Positions 1-7,154 of a DNA stretch of 18,725 nucleotides are shown here, in pieces. The notes beneath the pieces were generated by a model, which saw nothing but the letters and a program-made list of their open reading frames with translations, had not been told where the DNA came from and made no database searches. Position 1 is the first letter of the stretch, and every line of letters begins with the position of its first letter. This DNA is from Candidatus Woesearchaeota archaeon (lineage in GTDB: Archaea > Nanobdellota > Nanobdellia > Woesearchaeales > GW2011-AR4), in the NCBI GenBank assembly GCA_016185955.1, contig JACPMQ010000018.1:1-18725 (forward strand), written 5' to 3'. The position numbers and the translations under genes were made by a program.

Positions 1-110
1 AAGCTTCCTGCACCTGGATTGGTACAACATCCAAGTATAGTTGTATCAGCAGCTATTAACGGCAAAACTAACAAAAATAGGGCAACATAGATTAACTCAG
101 TGTATTTCAT
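1..110 (-). CDS. Exported protein, N-terminal fragment (cut by window edge)
   Basis: Only the first 36 or so codons are present. The start ATG (108-110) follows directly on the TAA stop of the upstream gene, with no base between, so it is the third cistron of the minus-strand surface-protein operon. The peptide begins MKYTELIYVALFLLVLPLIAA, a short charged start and a long hydrophobic stretch ending in small residues, as in a Sec signal peptide. A Cys-Cys pair follows soon after the hydrophobic stretch (ILGCCTNPG), which could be a disulfide or lipid-attachment site. The function cannot be told from this fragment. Export is inferred from the signal peptide and from both upstream neighbours being exported. 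Confidence 0.6.
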   Translation of the reverse strand, partial: MKYTELIYVALFLLVLPLIAADTTILGCCTNPGAGS

Positions 111-1433
111 TTAGCATCTTTCCATACTTACTGTTATTATTTGATAGTCTTTAGGATTCCCATCATCACCATCTCCAACTTCTATTTTGAAAGAAAAATC
201 ATTAGTTGGGCATCCGAAATTGGATACGCCCGAAGAGGCAGAAGAAAAAATAGGAGTATCCTCATCTGCGTCTGATGCATCAAGATTGATTTTTACTGGC
301 TTCTCTCTTCTTATTTCCACCTCATTTGCTTTTAGGTTTATGGTTAATGGCTGCATGTCTTCCTCCTCTCCGGTTATAACTAGCTTCTTAGTAATTTTTT
401 TGGTAATTGGATCTTCTTTATATTCAAATCCATAAGTGGGTTTCATCTGTTTTGTCATAGATATTTTATCATCCTTAATATAATGCAAAGCCGGCGCTCT
501 GTTTTTTCTTGCAAAAAAATATTTGTAAGGGGCATTATCAAGCAATGATTTTTTATCTGTAATAATTATCAAATCATCCTTTCCTGAAATATCTCTTTTT
601 ACTTCAACAATAAAATCTCCGCTTGAGCCCTTTGAAATATCAAACTTTATGTTGCTGATGTCATTTTCAATCAGAGTATCTGCAAAATCGTGCATTTTTG
701 CCAGCCTTAAATTATGTTTTGCCAAAAAATCCTTTAATTCTGTTTTTTCTCCGCTGGATGCTTCCACAGTTATTGGAAATTCCATTTTAAAGACAACATC
801 ATTTTCATTAATGCTAACAATAGTTTTGTTTTCTTTTTTACTAAATTTAAAGCCCTGCTCCTCAAATGTTGAAAAATCTAAGCAATTTCCAATGTTATTC
901 CCTACAAAAGTTTCTAATTGCAGCTGCATTGACTGCGCTTTGGTTTTTTTTAGCGCTGGCATCATATTAGCACCAAAGATATCCTGAGCTTCAAATTTTT
1001 CACGATCATTTTTGGATGGAAAATACGGAAAAAATTTCCAAGGGTAGTCTGGAACTGCTGCACTATACTCATTTACATCAAATCTTGGCTTAAGGATGTT
1101 GTAAACAACTTTTGAGCCTTCATGCTCAATAAAAAATTTATCTCTATCATCTTGGGTGTAATCAACAAGAGTGCCTCCTTGGCTAGTAAATAAATAGCCT
1201 CCTTGCCTGCCTATTTTTTTTAGCCCGTCTTTTGAAACTTCTGCAAGGCATTCTGTTATATAGGTCTTAATAGGTTGCACATCAAATTTTGCCTTTCTTG
1301 TGCTTCCAGATTCAACATTTAGATTTTTATTGCCAATAAATTTGCTCATCACAACAAGCATTATAACTACTATAATCATAATAACCCCTAATATCAAAAA
1401 TATTGTAATTTGTGATTTTTTTTGCGATATCAT
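111..1433 (-). CDS. Membrane-anchored surface protein with pilin-like N-terminus
   Basis: This is a 440-residue protein of unknown function. It opens MISQKKSQITIF, then a run of about 18 hydrophobic residues to about residue 30. Such a charged-QxTxF-hydrophobic start resembles class III (type IV pilin-like) signals and is common on DPANN surface proteins. The rest is hydrophilic and should lie outside the membrane. The region after the anchor has an 'ITECLAEVSKDGLKKIGRQGG' pattern I associate with this protein type. The C-terminal segment contains 'DASDADEDTP', resembling Ig- or cadherin-like beta domains. The frame is open 11 codons further upstream, but the ATG at 1433 forms an ATGA overlap with the previous gene's stop, the typical coupled arrangement, so I place the start there. 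Adhesion, pilus or envelope roles are possible but unproven. Confidence 0.72.
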   Translation of the reverse strand: MISQKKSQITIFLILGVIMIIVVIMLVVMSKFIGNKNLNVESGSTRKAKFDVQPIKTYITECLAEVSKDGLKKIGRQGGYLFTSQGGTLVDYTQDDRDKFFIEHEGSKVVYNILKPRFDVNEYSAAVPDYPWKFFPYFPSKNDREKFEAQDIFGANMMPALKKTKAQSMQLQLETFVGNNIGNCLDFSTFEEQGFKFSKKENKTIVSINENDVVFKMEFPITVEASSGEKTELKDFLAKHNLRLAKMHDFADTLIENDISNIKFDISKGSSGDFIVEVKRDISGKDDLIIITDKKSLLDNAPYKYFFARKNRAPALHYIKDDKISMTKQMKPTYGFEYKEDPITKKITKKLVITGEEEDMQPLTINLKANEVEIRREKPVKINLDASDADEDTPIFSSASSGVSNFGCPTNDFSFKIEVGDGDDGNPKDYQIITVSMERC

Positions 1434-3382
1434 ATTACTCTTAGCTTTGATGTTAAGTCGTTCCATATTTTAGACGGATCTAATTTCGATGATGAGGATC
1501 CTTGCGCAATTACATAAAAGGCATTCCCATCTTTTCTGCATTTAATTCCCGAAGAAGCATCATTATTTTTTGCATTATAATTTTCAACAATTTTGCATAT
1601 ATCCGTGTTGAAGTTAAAATATTGCGCAAGCAGGTTTTTTGTTCCTCTCTCATCAATGGAAGCCTTTATTTCTTTATTTCCGTTTTTGCTCAAATAAAGC
1701 TTATCAAATCTTGCAAGATTTTCAACAAAAGTATTGTCTCCTGCCGGCAATGGGCTTATTCCCAGCTTAGTTTTTATCTCGGCAAAAATATTTTTAAGGA
1801 AAGAACTTTGCGTATTCTGCTGTCCAATTAAAATTTCATTTTTGTTGTAAATAATGCTCCGCATTTTTTTATTGTACCATGCATTTGTGTTGCTGCATTT
1901 TTGGTAGGTGCCATCATCCTTTATCCCATTGCACGCATCTATATTAACGCTTATTGACTTTAAGAAGTCTTTGTCCTCTTCTAATGGCTTATTTAATGAT
2001 GTCCCTATAACAACCTTATTTGCATTATTTTGGGTGTAAGAAAGCACGCAAAAATTATTTGCTAAATTATTTGGCTTGGAGATAAAATCTTTAATCAACT
2101 TTCCTTCTAATTGGTAGCTTAAGTCATTTAACACGGTTTCTGGACTGCCGCAGAAAAGGATATAATCACTACCACTAGAAACCATATTTTTTAGCTGGAG
2201 GGCTACAAATTTAGTTAAAGTAGACCATTCGCCGTTTTCATCACAGTAATCATTGTTAATGAATTGTCCTTGTGCAATGCATCTTGGATTTTTTTCAGGG
2301 ATAGGTATATTATTTGCTGATGGGTCTCCGCTTAAGCTCACCAAACATTGATTCTGCTCTGGGCAATATCCTCTTGACTCTTTATTTGGCGTGTATCTTG
2401 AATCAGAATACTGCCAATTTCCATCAATACATATTTTATTTTCAATTAGTTGGGGATTTTGTGCATCTTTTTGGTTGTCTATACATTTTTTAGAAGTTTT
2501 ATCCCAGCATTTATTGTTTTCACATGGATTTTTTACATTTATGTTTGAGGTCTTTTCAGTGCTTGATTGACCACCAATATCACATTTAACAGTTTTTTGC
2601 CCTACTGTTATAGCATCACATACAAACTTCGATTTGGAAGTGGTATCAATCCAAAACTTCCAATCGCACCTTTTGTTATCAAGATAGGCATAAAGATTTT
2701 CTATTCTGCTTGTGGTTGCGCAGAAAACTTCTATTGAAGTGCCAACTGTTGCTTCAGCTGGAGCTTCAATAGTTTCTATTCTTGCCAAATTCACGTCTTT
2801 AGCTAATGTTTTTTCAATGATTGGAGGCTCGTCAATAATACACTTAGCATTTTTATTTTTCCCTTCTGATACGAACGCAGCACCACACACAAACTTTGAT
2901 TTTGGTGTTGCATCAATCCAAGAGTCCCATAAGCATTTGTTGTTGTCAAAATAAGCGTAAAGATTGTCTATTCTGCTTGTTGTGGTGCAGAAAACTTCTA
3001 TTTGGCTGTTTGCTATTGGTTGGGCTGGATTAACTTCAATGGTTTCTATAGTCAAGCTCTTTTCTGCTATGTTGTTGCCGATAACACATTTAACTGCCTT
3101 TCCTTCTCCTAAAATAACATTTTTACAGGTAAATTTTGATTGGGGTGTTGCTCCAACCCACAAATCCCATGCGCATTGCTTGTTGTCAAAATAAGCGTAA
3201 AGATTGTCTATTCTGCTTGTTGTGGTGCAGAAAACTTCTATTTCTCCTGACACTTTGGAATTTTTGACAGAAATATCAGTTATTGTTGGTTGTGCTGCGT
3301 AAACAGCTGAAGTTGAAATGGCAATTAAACTAATTAAAAATACTAAAAACAATGCCTCGCTCTTTTTTTTGGGGTTCATCAT
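1430..3382 (-). CDS. Secreted Cys-rich protein with three tandem domains
   Basis: This is a 650-residue exported protein of unknown function and the first gene of the surface operon. Residues 1-30 form a signal peptide: KKK, a hydrophobic core, then a small-residue cleavage region near VYAAQ. Three copies of a roughly 65-residue domain follow, at about 48-113, 128-192 and 217-279. Each carries 'EVFC.TTSRI.NLYAY.DN..C', then W..W and SKF.C, with four cysteines per copy (C52, C70, C86, C99; C132, C150, C166, C181; C221, C239, C255, C267), suggesting two disulfides each. Next comes a Cys-rich linker (about 287-390), then a mixed domain of about 250 residues. Two Met codons are in tandem at the start. 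GAGG lies immediately upstream, so the second ATG (3379) may be the one used. Copies 1 and 2 are partly identical at DNA level (see repeat). Confidence 0.72.
   Translation of the reverse strand: MMNPKKKSEALFLVFLISLIAISTSAVYAAQPTITDISVKNSKVSGEIEVFCTTTSRIDNLYAYFDNKQCAWDLWVGATPQSKFTCKNVILGEGKAVKCVIGNNIAEKSLTIETIEVNPAQPIANSQIEVFCTTTSRIDNLYAYFDNNKCLWDSWIDATPKSKFVCGAAFVSEGKNKNAKCIIDEPPIIEKTLAKDVNLARIETIEAPAEATVGTSIEVFCATTSRIENLYAYLDNKRCDWKFWIDTTSKSKFVCDAITVGQKTVKCDIGGQSSTEKTSNINVKNPCENNKCWDKTSKKCIDNQKDAQNPQLIENKICIDGNWQYSDSRYTPNKESRGYCPEQNQCLVSLSGDPSANNIPIPEKNPRCIAQGQFINNDYCDENGEWSTLTKFVALQLKNMVSSGSDYILFCGSPETVLNDLSYQLEGKLIKDFISKPNNLANNFCVLSYTQNNANKVVIGTSLNKPLEEDKDFLKSISVNIDACNGIKDDGTYQKCSNTNAWYNKKMRSIIYNKNEILIGQQNTQSSFLKNIFAEIKTKLGISPLPAGDNTFVENLARFDKLYLSKNGNKEIKASIDERGTKNLLAQYFNFNTDICKIVENYNAKNNDASSGIKCRKDGNAFYVIAQGSSSSKLDPSKIWNDLTSKLRVI
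2940..3003. repeat. 64-bp exact direct repeat, copy A (inside domain 2)
   Basis: The sequence is identical to 3180-3243, with a spacing of exactly 240 bp (80 codons). It encodes the first part of the repeated Cys domain ('IEVFCTTTSRIDNLYAYFDN'). The third domain copy (near 2680-2740) has the same protein motif but clearly diverged DNA. Confidence 0.95.
3180..3243. repeat. 64-bp exact direct repeat, copy B (inside domain 1)
   Basis: This is the partner of 2940-3003. Synonymous positions are unchanged across the whole 64 bp, while sequence on both sides diverges. That points to a recent duplication or gene conversion confined to this block. Confidence 0.95.
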
Positions 3383-3489
3383 GCCTCTTTTGAGTTTTTA
3401 GGATACTGTGTTTTTATTTTTATTGTTTTTCGCAGTAAAAATGCTGTGCAAGCGGCACAACTGAATAATTGAGCAATAATTTTAACCAA

Positions 3490-4110
3490 TTATTTGTGTT
3501 CTCCGCTATAAAACGAAATATTTTTGTTTCCCAAAGCTTCAAATAAGCTTCTAATGTCATGAGGGCTTCTCATTTGCAAAGGAGTATTGGCAAATGACGC
3601 AGCTATTGTATTAACTTTAAATTTTCTGCAAAGCATTATGTTCTGCATAATTCTTCCCATTATTAGCGGCTTATTTTTTGAGTCTAAAACTATTTTTAGT
3701 GAAAAGCCTATAATAATATTGTTGTTATAAGCTAATTTGCACAATATGTGATTCAAGCCGGAATATCTCTGGTGCATAGCATCCCTTTTGGGGTTATCTT
3801 CAAAAGAAAATATTAAATTTGCTTTGCGTTTTTCTATTACTTCCCTGTCATCATATGAGCTTCTAACAGCAATAAAGGCTTTATGATTTTTTAAAGTGTT
3901 TTTTGTTTTATTAATATCTTTGTTATCTGCTAAAATTCCATTATAAGTTTTAAATTTTTTTTCGGTTTCTATGCCTTTGATATTATTTGTCTGGCTCCTA
4001 TCAAGATACTCTTTAAGGCTATAAAGGAAAATCACTCCATTAAAGCCTAAATTTTTAGCCATTAAAAGAAATTCAGCTTCATTATTATTGGGTAATACAA
4101 TATCTATCAT
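3490..4110 (-). CDS. rnp3: Ribonuclease P protein component 3 (Rpp30 family)
   Basis: A 206-residue TIM-barrel-like protein subunit of archaeal RNase P, which with the RNase P RNA trims the 5' leader of pre-tRNA. Family signatures are in the second half: 'SGLNHILCKLAYNNNIIIGFSL', then 'GRIMQNIMLCRKFKVNTIAASF', then 'MRSPHDIRSLFEALG'. These match the Rpp30 pattern of a conserved GLNH motif, a (M/R)xQNxxLCRK helix and a final (R)SPxD helix. The length is normal for archaeal members. It is divergent from tbp and is the last gene before the surface operon (107-bp gap, same strand). An AGATATAA-type TATA on the minus strand about 26 nt before the ATG suggests a leaderless mRNA. The RNA partner is not recognised in this window. 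Confidence 0.88.
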   Translation of the reverse strand: MIDIVLPNNNEAEFLLMAKNLGFNGVIFLYSLKEYLDRSQTNNIKGIETEKKFKTYNGILADNKDINKTKNTLKNHKAFIAVRSSYDDREVIEKRKANLIFSFEDNPKRDAMHQRYSGLNHILCKLAYNNNIIIGFSLKIVLDSKNKPLIMGRIMQNIMLCRKFKVNTIAASFANTPLQMRSPHDIRSLFEALGNKNISFYSGEHK

Positions 4111-4130
4111 TTTTCCATCGGAAACACAGG

Positions 4131-4140
4131 GGTTATATCT
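4131..4140 (-). promoter_or_regulatory. Putative rnp3 TATA box
   Basis: The minus strand reads AGATATAACC, centred about 26 nt before the rnp3 ATG at 4110. Transcription would then start at or next to the start codon. A second possible TATA lies about 18 nt further upstream within the dyad. Confidence 0.45.
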
Positions 4141-4141
4141 T

Positions 4142-4161
4142 TTTAGATGAGTATATCTAAA
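4142..4161. promoter_or_regulatory. Dyad TTTAGAT-N6-ATCTAAA in the rnp3/tbp divergent promoter
   Basis: Perfect 7-bp arms (4142-4148 and 4155-4161) are separated by six bases. The dyad sits just upstream of the rnp3 TATA and about 22 bp upstream of the tbp TATA. Its position and symmetry fit an operator for a dimeric regulator acting on one or both genes. This is inference only, and chance dyads are common in AT-rich DNA. Confidence 0.35.
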
Positions 4162-4183
4162 TCCTTGTATTTTAAAACAAAAG

Positions 4184-4193
4184 TATTTAAATA
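4184..4193 (+). promoter_or_regulatory. tbp TATA box
   Basis: TATTTAAATA is preceded by AAAAG, which fits a BRE. A start site about 25 nt downstream (near 4215) gives a leader of about 25 nt that includes the GGGGGTG ribosome-binding site. A second TATA-like run at 4212-4220 would place the start on the ATG and exclude that site, so I prefer the upstream one. Confidence 0.6.
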
Positions 4194-4228
4194 CAACTCC
4201 ATTTTTAAAGCTTTATAAATATTTGCTT

Positions 4229-4235
4229 GGGGGTG
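4229..4235 (+). promoter_or_regulatory. tbp Shine-Dalgarno GGGGGTG (decides start)
   Basis: One mismatch to GGAGGTG, followed by five bases and then ATG at 4241. It fixes the start there rather than at the in-frame TTG at 4223. Confidence 0.65.
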
Positions 4236-4240
4236 TAAAC

Positions 4241-4804
4241 ATGTCAAAAAAAGTCTCAAGAGACATTAAAATAGTTAACATAGTGGTATCTACTTCTTTG
4301 GAGCATGATATTCCATTGGAAAAAATGGCTGCAACATTAAGTAATACTGAATACAATACAGAGCAATTTCCTGGTCTTGTAATAAGGATAAAGGAGCCAA
4401 AAACATCTGCTTTAATCTTTAGCTCTGGCAAAATAGTATGCACTGGCGCAAGAACCATTGATAAGGTGCAGGAAAGCATAAAAAAGATTATAAAAAGTTT
4501 GGAGAAAATAAACATTAAGATTACTATAAAGCCCGAAATAAAAATCCAGAATATTGTTGCATCTGGCGCTGTAGGCATGGACTTAAACCTCAATATACTC
4601 GCGACAAAGCTGCAGAATGTGGAATATGAGCCTGAGCAGTTTCCCGGTTTGGTGTATAAATTACCGCCTACAAAAACTAATCCGCAAGCGACATTTTTGC
4701 TGTTCAGCAATGGAAAGATTGTCTGCACGGGCACAAAAAGCGAGAAAGAGGTGCATCTTGCTTTAGACAAGCTTATAGAAAACCTCAAAAAAGTCAAAGC
4801 GTAA
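4241..4804 (+). CDS. tbp: TATA-box-binding protein
   Basis: A 187-residue general transcription factor that binds promoter TATA boxes and, with TFB, recruits RNA polymerase. It has the two-fold repeated saddle of about 90 residues each. Both halves carry 'EQFPGLV' and a strand ending in 'FSSGKIVCTG' or 'FSNGKIVCTG', holding the phenylalanines used for DNA kinking. Helices of the form 'VQESIKKIIKSL' and 'VHLALDKLIENL' close each half. The length is normal, with no acidic C-terminal tail. A start at 4223 (TTG) is possible in frame, but the strong Shine-Dalgarno supports 4241. It is divergent from rnp3. The next gene, mcm, is 154 bp downstream with its own TATA box. Confidence 0.96.
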   Translation: MSKKVSRDIKIVNIVVSTSLEHDIPLEKMAATLSNTEYNTEQFPGLVIRIKEPKTSALIFSSGKIVCTGARTIDKVQESIKKIIKSLEKINIKITIKPEIKIQNIVASGAVGMDLNLNILATKLQNVEYEPEQFPGLVYKLPPTKTNPQATFLLFSNGKIVCTGTKSEKEVHLALDKLIENLKKVKA

Positions 4805-4851
4805 TTATTTTCTGCAAAAATTCCACACGCACTGGACATTCACGCATAGAG

Positions 4852-4859
4852 TATTTATA
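4852..4859 (+). promoter_or_regulatory. mcm TATA box
   Basis: TATTTATA about 26 nt before position 4881 puts the predicted transcription start at the left edge of the palindrome at 4878-4914. The mcm mRNA would then begin with, or be blocked at, that palindrome. Confidence 0.5.
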
Positions 4860-4877
4860 GCAATGAATATGGACTGT

Positions 4878-4914
4878 CAAAATTTCCACCAATCTCGGAT
4901 TGGTGAAAATTTTG
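4878..4914. repeat. Palindromic element, copy 1 (mcm leader)
   Basis: Left arm CAAAATTTCCACCAATC (4878-4894), 3-base loop TCG, right arm 4898-4914 matching at 16 of 17 positions (one C/A mismatch). The same element, with a different loop and perfect arms, lies at 7118-7154. It falls between the mcm TATA box and the mcm start codon. It could act as an operator or a 5'-UTR hairpin, or it could be a small mobile palindrome. Confidence 0.85.
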
Positions 4915-4958
4915 ATTATAGCCTGTTTGTTGCAATAAAAAAGGTAAACGGTGATTGT

Positions 4959-6992
4959 ATGGAAGAGCTGATAAAAATAGATGTTACAGAGCAAATAAAA
5001 AAATTCCATGAGTTTATAGAGTCTTATTATTACCAGCAAATTGCGGAAAATTTTGAGAAGGGCAATAAGTTTATTGTTATAGATTTTGCAGAGCTTTCTA
5101 AATTCGATATAGATATCGCAAATGCATTATTGGAAATGCCGGAAGACACTATAAGGGCTGCTGAGCTCTCAATTGAGCAGTTTGACTTGGAAAATATAAA
5201 GGGATTTAGGGTTAGGTTTACAAATCTGCCTGAAAGCCAGCGCATTATGATAAGGAATGTAAGAAGCCAGCATATCGGCAAATTTATTATGGTAGAGGGC
5301 ATTGTAAGGCAGAAATCTGATGTAAGGCCGCAGGTGACTGCTGCTAAATTTGAGTGCCCTGTCTGCGGCAATGTAATTAATGTTTTGCAGCTTGACGGCA
5401 GCTTTAAGGAGCCTTCCAGATGCGGCTGCGGCAGAAAAGGAAAATTTATGCTGCTCAGCAAAGAGCTTGTTGATGCGCAAGGCATTGTTTTGGAAGAAGT
5501 GCCTGAAAGCCTTGAAGGCGGACAACAACCAAAAAGGATTAATATTTTCCTTAAAGATGATTTGGTAAGCCCTCTAAGTGAAAAAAGGACTAATCCTGGC
5601 AGCAAGATAGGAGTAGTTGGCGTATTAAAAGAAGTCCCTATTATACTGAAGAGCGGCTCAAAATCAACAAGGTCTGATTTGATGATAGAATCAAATCACA
5701 TAGGCTCTGTTGAAGAGACTTTCTACGAAATGGAAATAACAAAAGAGGAAGAGCAAAAAATACTCGAGCTTTCCAGAGATCCGAATTTGTATGAAAGGCT
5801 AATCAATTCTGTAGCTCCTTCTATTTACGGCTACACCAAAGAAAAAGAGGCCTTGCTGTTGCAGCTTGTAGGTGGTGTCAGAAAGGTTAGAAAGGATTTG
5901 GTTGTAAGCAGAGGTGATACTCATATCTTGCTTGTTGGTGATCCTGGCAGCGGTAAAAGTGCTCTTTTAAAAAGAATAAGCGCTATAGCCCCAAAAGGCA
6001 GATATGTAAGTGGCAGAGGGGTTTCCGGCGCAGGGCTGACTGCTGCTGTTGTAAGAGATGAATTTTTAAAAGGGTGGAGCCTTGAAGCCGGAGCGTTGGT
6101 GCTGGCATCAAATGGAATTTGCTGCATTGATGAAATGGACAAGATGGTTCCTGAAGACAGGGCTGCTATGCACGAAGCACTTGAGCAGCAAACAGTCAGT
6201 ATTTCAAAAGCAAATATACAGGCAACATTAATTTCAAGAACCACTGTGCTTGCAGCAGCAAATCCAAAATTCGGGAGATTTGATCCTTATGGCATAATTG
6301 CAGAGCAGATTAATTTGCCTCCTACATTAATTAATCGTTTTGATCTTATATTCCCCATTAAAGATTTGCCTGATGCTGCAAAAGACGGGATTATGGCAGA
6401 CCACATATTAAAATTGCATCAAATGCCGGATCTTCACGAGCCTGAGATACCCACAGAATTCCTAAGAAAGTATATTGCGTATGCAAAACAAAAAATGTTG
6501 CCTTCAATAACGGACGAAGCTTTGCTGGAAATAAAAAATTTTTATCTTAAAATGCGAAGCAGCGGCGTAACAGACGAAGGCATAAAAACTATTCCAATAT
6601 CTGCAAGGCAATTAGAAGCTCTTGTTAGGCTTGCGGAAGCATCTGCAAAATTGAGATTAAGCCCGGAAGCTACAAAAAAGGATGCGAGAAGATCTATTGA
6701 ATTGGTTGAGTTCTGCTTGATACAGGTTGGATTGGATAGAGAAACTGGAAAGATAGATATTGATAGAATTGCTACAGGCATATCAGCATCCCAAAGAAGC
6801 CATATAAGCATAATCAAAGAGATAATAAATGAGTTGGAAAATAAGATTGGAAAAACTATTCCAATAGATGATATTATAGCAGAGGCGAAAAATAAAGGGG
6901 TTAGCGAAGAAAACGTAGAGGATGTTTTAGAAAAGTTGAAAAGGATTGGTGAAATATTTGAGCCTCGCCGTGGATTTTTAAGCAAGATTTAG
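4959..6992 (+). CDS. mcm: Replicative DNA helicase MCM
   Basis: A 677-residue hexameric 3'-5' helicase that unwinds the fork. Domains in order: N-terminal helical region; OB-fold with zinc site C133, C136, C155, C157; AAA+ domain with Walker A GDPGSGKS (327-334), Walker B IDEMDKM (390-396) and arginine finger NRFD (R460); C-terminal winged helix ending 'GEIFEPRRGFLSKI'. The length is typical, and no intein interrupts Walker A. The frame is open 32 codons upstream to 4863, but that part is the palindromic leader. GGTGAT three bases before the ATG at 4959 marks the real start. It has its own promoter between tbp and the gene. Its neighbours (RPA-like OB-fold, Orc1, PolD) are replication genes. 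Confidence 0.96.
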   Translation: MEELIKIDVTEQIKKFHEFIESYYYQQIAENFEKGNKFIVIDFAELSKFDIDIANALLEMPEDTIRAAELSIEQFDLENIKGFRVRFTNLPESQRIMIRNVRSQHIGKFIMVEGIVRQKSDVRPQVTAAKFECPVCGNVINVLQLDGSFKEPSRCGCGRKGKFMLLSKELVDAQGIVLEEVPESLEGGQQPKRINIFLKDDLVSPLSEKRTNPGSKIGVVGVLKEVPIILKSGSKSTRSDLMIESNHIGSVEETFYEMEITKEEEQKILELSRDPNLYERLINSVAPSIYGYTKEKEALLLQLVGGVRKVRKDLVVSRGDTHILLVGDPGSGKSALLKRISAIAPKGRYVSGRGVSGAGLTAAVVRDEFLKGWSLEAGALVLASNGICCIDEMDKMVPEDRAAMHEALEQQTVSISKANIQATLISRTTVLAAANPKFGRFDPYGIIAEQINLPPTLINRFDLIFPIKDLPDAAKDGIMADHILKLHQMPDLHEPEIPTEFLRKYIAYAKQKMLPSITDEALLEIKNFYLKMRSSGVTDEGIKTIPISARQLEALVRLAEASAKLRLSPEATKKDARRSIELVEFCLIQVGLDRETGKIDIDRIATGISASQRSHISIIKEIINELENKIGKTIPIDDIIAEAKNKGVSEENVEDVLEKLKRIGEIFEPRRGFLSKI

Positions 6993-7010
6993 CTAGGATG
7001 TGTTTCTTGC
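6982..7010 (+). other. Hairpin spanning the mcm stop codon
   Basis: Arms GCAAGA (6982-6987) and TCTTGC (7005-7010) enclose the stop codon at 6990-6992. The stem is short and of uncertain significance, but it begins a 130-bp stretch with three further stem-loops. Confidence 0.35.
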
Positions 7011-7016
7011 CTACGC

Positions 7017-7055
7017 GTAAAAAATCCGATGTTCATAAAATATCGGATTTTTTAC
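7017..7055 (+). terminator. Perfect 14-bp stem-loop after mcm, terminator-like
   Basis: Arms GTAAAAAATCCGAT (7017-7030) and ATCGGATTTTTTAC (7042-7055) with an 11-base loop. The right arm contains T6. It lies 25 bp after the mcm stop and may end the mcm transcript. Because the A and T runs are inside the stem, it works equally on both strands. Confidence 0.5.
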
Positions 7056-7068
7056 CAACGCGGTTTAT

Positions 7069-7103
7069 GAGCCTCACGGGCTGGTGTTACTCCTGCTAGG
7101 CTC
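7069..7103. other. GC-richer stem-loop in mcm/OB-fold intergenic region
   Basis: Arms GAGCCT (7069-7074) and AGGCTC (7098-7103) enclose a 23-base loop. The segment 7056-7117 is visibly richer in G+C than its surroundings and codes for nothing recognisable. It could be part of a small structured RNA or a remnant of an inserted element. I cannot assign it to a family. Confidence 0.3.
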
Positions 7104-7117
7104 GTCGTTAGTCACTG

Positions 7118-7154
7118 CAAAATTTCCACCAATCCTAGATTGGTGGAAATTTTG
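7118..7154. repeat. Palindromic element, copy 2 (over the OB-fold gene start)
   Basis: The 17-bp arms are perfect (CAAAATTTCCACCAATC at 7118-7134 and its complement at 7138-7154), with loop CTA. It is the same element as 4878-4914. The right arm holds GGTGG, the only ribosome-binding-like sequence for the OB-fold gene, and ends on the probable TTG start codon. In RNA, the hairpin would pair that site with CCACC of the left arm. Confidence 0.9.

Noticed and set aside
4213..4839. 208-codon antisense frame over tbp
   Set aside because: Shadow of tbp, mirroring its two-fold repeat.
4863..4958. N-terminal 32-residue extension of MCM
   Set aside because: It reads through the palindromic leader. 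The Shine-Dalgarno and MCM family start both point to 4959.
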